A stretch of DNA of 64,000 bases from Symbiodinium microadriaticum. Taxonomy: Eukaryota; Sar; Dinophyceae; Suessiales; Symbiodiniaceae. Within the stretch, counting starts at the first letter, position 1. Each line of letters opens with the position of its first letter. Under the pieces are notes generated by a model that did not search any database, had not been told where the DNA came from, and saw nothing but the letters and a program-made list of their open reading frames with translations. The DNA lies in NCBI GenBank assembly GCA_001939145.1, contig LSRX01000082.1, positions 1,127,841-1,191,840 of the forward strand, written 5' to 3'. This document shows positions 59,831 to 64,000 of this stretch, one piece after another. The position numbers and the translations under genes were made by a program.

Positions 59831-60672
59831 TGGGAGTTTAGAACACGGATACGCGTGTTGCAACACAAAGAGAAACAGAGGCGAGAGGTCCTGAAGGATA
59901 TGCGTTGCGCAGCATTCGCCAGGAGCCAGTCGCACAGAAAGTGGATTGGCAAAGCATTCCAAGGTTTTCGGTGGTCTGCTCCTTCGACGTCGTCTTCACC
60001 GTAGCCATAGCCAATGTACCCATACTTCGGGGTTGCGTTCTGCTGTCGTGCTACGCAGGGTGTTACCTTGGTCCATGGGAATCCGACATCTCGGTGAGAA
60101 GCCTTTCTCTCATGTGCACCGCGGAATGATGCTGCACAAGTACGCTGGTCCCGTCTTAATCATGAGCTGCTCCTGTCGCTTAAACCAGACAGTTCCACGA
60201 GTAGGCTTGCCCTCATCGCCTCTGACAGCCTACTTTCGGGATCCAACTCACGGAGCGTGGACCACCACCTCATTCGGCGGGCGATGCACGAGAGCATGGG
60301 CTCGCCCTGCTGCTTAGCGAGGGGCCCAGCGATCAACTGCCCTTGTCGAAACAACTCAGAAGCCTCCTCCGACTGGAGGGGTAAGGCTTGTTGACGGATC
60401 TGCTCGATCAGAGGCTCTATGCCATCCGGCAACAACAGTCGCTGCAAGCCAATGTCGGTAGCAATACTGAAGGCATCCCCACGGAGACCATCAAGGATTT
60501 TCGAGGCACATTCTGACATATCTATGTTGGCATCATCAACGTCAGCTACGGTTGGGTGGCCAGACTCGCCAGCATAATGTTGTACCACCTGAGGATGAGC
60601 CCGACGTGTACGCGGCAGTAATGCCAGCAGTTTCGGCCGGGTTGACGACGAGGACGTTGAAATGCAACTCAA
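59830..60672 (-). pseudogene. Ty1/copia-like gag remnant
   Basis: The minus-strand frame 60672-60160 gives ILDGLRGDAFSIATDIGLQR, LLLPDGIEPLIEQIRQQALP, EEASELFRQGQLIAGPLAKQ, GEPMLSCIARRMRWWSTLRE and LDPESRLSEAMRASLLVELS, wording typical of dinoflagellate copia gag (helical capsid region). It continues with frame breaks toward 59830 (GYGYGEDDVEGADH). No LTR or other pol part was seen on this strand, so it is an isolated fragment. Confidence 0.65.
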
Positions 60673-61050
60673 CGCCTATGCGGCGGTCGTCTCGGAGCTC
60701 GAGGAGGACACCCTCGGCGAGGAGAATGCAGAGGCCGTGCCGCTGGCAGCTACAAATACCCCCCGCCAGGAAGGGCAAGGGCTAGGGAAAAGGAAAAGAC
60801 AAAGGGAAGGAGGCAAGGTTATCCGTTCGAAGTTCTAGCCTAACGATTGCTGATAGGAAAGCTAAGCGCACCGAGCTTAAGGCTAAGAGTCGCTGCTTAC
60901 GATGCAAACAATTCGGTTAGTGGGCTGGTGACGCAGAATGCCGTTTCAAAGGAAACGCCCAAGGGTTCCGCGCCTGCCACGAGGCCCGCGGGGCTTCTGC
61001 AGCTGCGGGGATAGTCCGGCCAGCCACATCAAGGGGGCTACATCATGATC
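60653..61050 (+). pseudogene. Retroelement gag fragment with broken zinc knuckle
   Basis: The plus strand shows an acidic helix (EMQLNAYAAVVSELEEDT, LGEENAEAVPLAATNTPRQE) and a Lys-rich linker, then in another frame ELKAKSRCLRCKQFG, a stop codon at 60918-60920 where the zinc-binding His would be, and WAGDAECRF. This reads as a CCHC knuckle (C-x2-C-x4-H-x5-C) whose His is replaced by TAG. It abuts the opposite-strand gag remnant, so two elements meet here. Confidence 0.5.
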
Positions 61051-61539
61051 GATCCGTGACCGGCGACCCTGATGAATCCAAGGCGGGGTTTAACTCCCGT
61101 TGTGCTCGGCCCAAGCCCACCTACAATGGTGATGGACATCTTCACGCATGGGTATATACGAGTACAACCCGACCATCCAGCGCATTAGAAATGAATGGGA
61201 GCAAAAACGCTGCAGATTACCTCCCGGTGGGCTGCGATCTTTTTTGATATGACATATCTTAAAGACGCGGGCCCGGGCTCCGACCCTGTGAGGAGGCAGA
61301 GGATCATTGACGAGCAGAAGGAGAACAGGAATCACGTGGGCACAATCCCACGGATATTAGCAGAGCTCATTGAGCACAGTGAACTGCAGGTATATCCGGC
61401 ACGCCTGCCTAGATGCCTTGGACAACGGGCTTGGGGCCAAAAGCATTCCTGGTGCCCCACGTCAGGAGAAAACTGCAGTACCAAGCTGCTTAGATTAACC
61501 GCTAGCAAGGTCCTTGCCAAAGAAGCCTCCTGGGTCCAG

Positions 61540-62650
61540 CGTACATGGGAGGTTATTTGTCCCGGCTCGACGGACCTGGACGTTGTTGGGACTATATAGG
61601 GTCACTGCCCCCTAGGCGCGCTGGTTGCATACCCGAGAGAGGTCGAGGCGCCAGGAGCTTGGGGCTACGTCTTGACAGGCCATGGGACCTCTTCCAGGCT
61701 GAAGAGGTCCTCCGCAGGCATGTCCAGATGGCGCAGCCAACTCATGGCCCTGCAGGAGTCCTGCCAGGACCTTCAAGAGGGAGTGGACTGGACGGTGGTG
61801 CGTTACATGCTGAAGCAGCGCAAGAGCAAGCCCGACAAGCTCATCGGCCTGCGGGCCTTGTGGCAAGGCGCGGTTTTCAGGGGTAAAATGAGCACCTCCC
61901 TTACCTGCCCGAAGTGCAACCAACCAGCCACTATGCGTCACATCAAGTATTGGCAGGACAAGGATGCAGATCCCCAGCCACTGGGAGAAATGGCAGAATG
62001 AGTTTCCTCTCTTAAAAGCTTATGGGATCGAGGGTTGGTGCCGCGAGACGCCGCGGCGCTGCCTCCGAACACGAATGGAGAAGAATCCATTCGCAAGTGT
62101 GGGGGGTTTCTCGCGCGCTCCGACCCGGACTGGAACGGGTGCAAGTTTGCAACGGACGCGAAAGGGGCCCAAACAGCTCTCATCGCAGGATGTGCGTTGT
62201 AAGTTGGGCCATTGTGGCCTACCGCACCAACGGCCTTGATGTCGATGGGGCAGGTGGGTCGCGGGTGTCTTGGCCCTGGGCACACTGTTCTCCAGGGTGA
62301 AGCACATGCCCTCCAACAGCTCCTCGACCTTGTCCCTAGCTGCGCCTCGATATCACGGTTGACTGTACCCCTGCTATCCGGCAGGCGGAGCGAAGGGTTT
62401 ACACAGCGGCCATGTACCCTGCATGGCATTCGGGCCGAACCGAAAGAGCCAGACTCAGCATCACGTGGGTTCTGTCTCATGGGTCCGACAAGGCGATCAT
62501 TGAGGAGTTTGAGCGCGAAAACTTGTTCCGCAAGCGGCAAACGACGTCGCTGACCACCACTGTCGTGCCCGGGCCCGGAAGGTATACTCGGAGAGCCACG
62601 AGAGGGTCCACAAGCTGGACCAGCTGGATGGCGTTGCGCGAGAGGTGAGT
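61540..62650 (+). pseudogene. Non-LTR retroelement 3' end: finger and RNase H remnant
   Basis: Frames in sequence give YIGSLPPRRAGCIPERGRGA, LGLRLDRPWDLFQAEEVLRR, then ESCQDLQEGVDWTVVRYMLK, KPDKLIGLRALWQGAVFRGK, a finger CPKCNQPATMRH, then VVSWAIVAYRTNGLD, VLQGEAHALQQLLDLV, LTVDCTPAIRQAERRVY and LSHGSDKAIIEEFERENLFR. The order matches the C terminus of dinoflagellate LINE-like elements with RNase H (the acidic residues are in SWAIV, GEAHAL and TVDCTPA). Several frameshifts break it. It is a different element type from the LINE at 8650-14560, which ends in zinc fingers. Confidence 0.6.
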
Positions 62651-63096
62651 TCAGTGCTGGGGCAGTGCGCAATGGCCATTTTGCAAGAAAAGGACCAACA
62701 AGGAGGCGGAATCCGCTGCCCCTCCTGCGGCAGAGGAAAGATGCTCGGCCAAAAGAAGCAAGCGCTCGACAGGGGTCCTAACAAGGCGGATAGGCTGTGG
62801 CACATGGTCCATGCCCAGCCCTGCCTGCTCCCGTGTTTCTGTCAAAGGCTGTGGCGGCGGAGCTTGCGATTCCTGCTCGGCTGGAAGAAGTCTCAGCTGC
62901 CGAGGATTTATTTCAGACTCCTCGACGGCATCCTCGCAAGCGCGACTGGGACAGCCCGCGTGGTTCAGAGCTCCAATGTTACGTCAGCAGGTGGTGCTTG
63001 CCGCTTTTCGAAGAAGTTGAAACCTGCTTTCCGGCTCGAAGCTATTGACTCTAGCTCCAGGTCGACTGTGAGGTGGTTTAGGCAATAGTTGCAGTC
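62651..63096. other. Fragmentary sequence with a CPSC..C motif, no gene assigned
   Basis: The plus frame from 62645 gives VLGQCAMAILQEKDQQ (continuing the element above) and GGIRCPSCGRGKMLG, a possible half zinc ribbon. The rest is not recognisable. It may be the upstream part of the transposase-like frame at 63097. Confidence 0.3.
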
Positions 63097-63375
63097 ATGT
63101 CATGTCGGAGAGAGCAAGGAGCCTCTGCTTTCCGGATGACTCTCCATGGTCCAAAAGATACAAAGCCTGGTACTTCCGCAAAATCTATGAGGGAGATTCT
63201 GTCTTCGGGCTTGCTCAAGCAAGTCAAGCCAGGAAGCACGCTGATGGCAGACGGAGCTACGGCATGGAGTGCTGATGCTCGCACATTATCCACGAAGCGG
63301 TCCACCGTGCATCACGTCAAGCACTCACGGGCCCAGTTAGCCGCTGCTGCAAGAGCTCGGCAAACCTTGCTGTGA
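63097..63375 (+). pseudogene. Possible ISXO2-like DDE transposase fragment
   Basis: The frame contains FRMTLHGPKDTKPGTSAKSM, REILSSGLLKQVKPGSTLMA and DGATAWSADARTLSTKRSTV followed by HHVKH. The spacing of the Asp in GSTLMADGATAW and the His motif resembles the ISXO2-like transposase fold (vhtDgw.aY...H..vnH). Only one or two of the three catalytic acids can be placed. It is short and surrounded by retroelement debris. Confidence 0.35.
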
Positions 63376-63814
63376 CAGCTGAGTCCTGTCTCTGAAGAGG
63401 ACAGGTGCAGCTGCCGCAACCCTGTTCCTAAGGGCTCGGCAGACTTTGCCGTCACAGCTGACTGGGTCCGCAAGAAACGTAGACCTGCTGATGCTCCGGA
63501 TGACCGTGATGTCGTTGCCCGTCGTGGTGGTGGTGCTGCTGCCGTTGCTTCGTCTGCGTCTGCTCGTCGGGTATCTAACCTTTAGCAGGACCTGTAGTCG
63601 TATTTGTCCAAAGCAAACTTTTTTCTGAACCGCTCCAAAACATGTGTCTAAACGGGTAAGAAAATATTGAAAATCGTAGAAAAGTACGTACAGTCTCGGA
63701 GATTCTCACACTTTTTCTGAGCTTTCTACACAATTCGCACGTTTTCCCACACGTTTTAAGCACATTCTCCAAAAACACTCTTTTCATAAATCCCACCAAA
63801 CACACGGCATACTA
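63376..63814. other. No gene recognised
   Basis: A GGACAG-bordered inverted word (CTGTCTCTGAAGAGGACAG, about 63389-63407) and an AT-rich stretch (63600-63810). The plus frame near 63460 reads KKRRPADAPDDRDVVARR but has no family. Confidence 0.35.
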
Positions 63815-64000
63815 CAGGAGCCGCAACCTTTTTTGTGGCGATTGAACCGAGCCATGTATGGATTGAAACAAAGTCCACGATTGTGGCAGGAGCACTTTGC
63901 AGCTGTCATGCCAACATCGCAGTTCCGTTGTTGCAATCGGACCCTAACTGTTGGCCCTAGCTGCCGTAACTTGTATTGTCACTCAAGTTGCCAATTGTAC
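63815..64000 (+). pseudogene. Ty1/copia reverse transcriptase fragment running off the window
   Basis: The frame reads PQPFLWRLNRAMYGLKQSPR then LWQEHFAAVM, the invariant copia block L.rA.YGLKQsPR.W between fingers and palm. The frame stays open for a few residues more and then loses similarity. The rest of the element lies beyond 64000 or is missing, so intactness cannot be judged. Confidence 0.7.

Noticed and set aside
1-64000. CRISPR arrays, bacterial operons or prokaryotic phage genes
   Set aside because: No evenly spaced identical repeats with unique spacers, no ribosome-binding-site-led gene strings; introns, LINE/copia elements and leader relics show a eukaryotic nuclear genome.

Overview
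This window looks like nuclear DNA of a dinoflagellate, most like the Suessiales/Symbiodiniaceae group. Five observations support this. Genes are cut into many small exons with GT-AG, GC-AG and possibly GA-AG borders. There is a 13-nt relic of the dinoflagellate spliced leader at 227-239. Introns and spacers are full of TTTAGGG (telomere-type) and ATAGAC-like simple repeats. LINE-like and Ty1/copia-like retroelements of the type common in these genomes are present. Secreted coiled-coil proteins resembling alveolate trichocyst matrix proteins occur in a cluster. Scaffold gaps (N) at 21671, 24717-24738, 39918-40390 and 50499-50991 show it is a draft assembly.

Layout. 1-4331: microsatellites, a spliced-leader relic, two small putative exons and a repeat-rich spacer. 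4332-8102 (minus): a multi-exon gene of unknown function (gene C), one intron of which carries a hairpin repeat. 8600-14560 (plus): a long LINE-type retrotransposon with an ORF1-like acidic reading frame, AP-endonuclease, reverse transcriptase, zinc fingers and a third overlapping frame. 14722-20243 (plus): a second multi-exon gene of unknown function (gene B), with introns rich in TTTAGGG, one of them almost wholly telomere repeat. 21330-22650: a minisatellite, then a 978-bp near-perfect palindrome that starts exactly at a one-base gap.

24156-37571 (plus): a protein kinase gene spread over about 13 kb in tiny exons. The G-loop start, alphaC-beta4, hinge, HRDLKP, DFG and APE motifs and later kinase segments occur in the correct order, followed by one EF-hand. 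It is best read as a calcium-dependent protein kinase. A complete but internally deleted Ty1/copia element (158-bp LTRs, 5-bp target duplication) sits inside one intron.

38317-56578 (plus): four paralogous secreted coiled-coil genes in the same orientation. Two are near-identical compact twins, one is heavily intron-broken, and one has a single visible GC-AG intron. They are candidate trichocyst matrix proteins. 57108-57900: a small cold-shock-domain gene in three exons, followed by a Gln/Met-rich coding-like stretch. 59830-64000: a graveyard of retroelements (copia gag on minus, a zinc-knuckle fragment, LINE RNase H, a possible ISXO2-like transposase, and a copia reverse transcriptase running off the end).

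The host genes do not form an operon-like pathway. The only functional grouping visible is the tandem secreted coiled-coil family; a nearby calcium-regulated kinase would fit regulated exocytosis, but that link is speculation from proximity.
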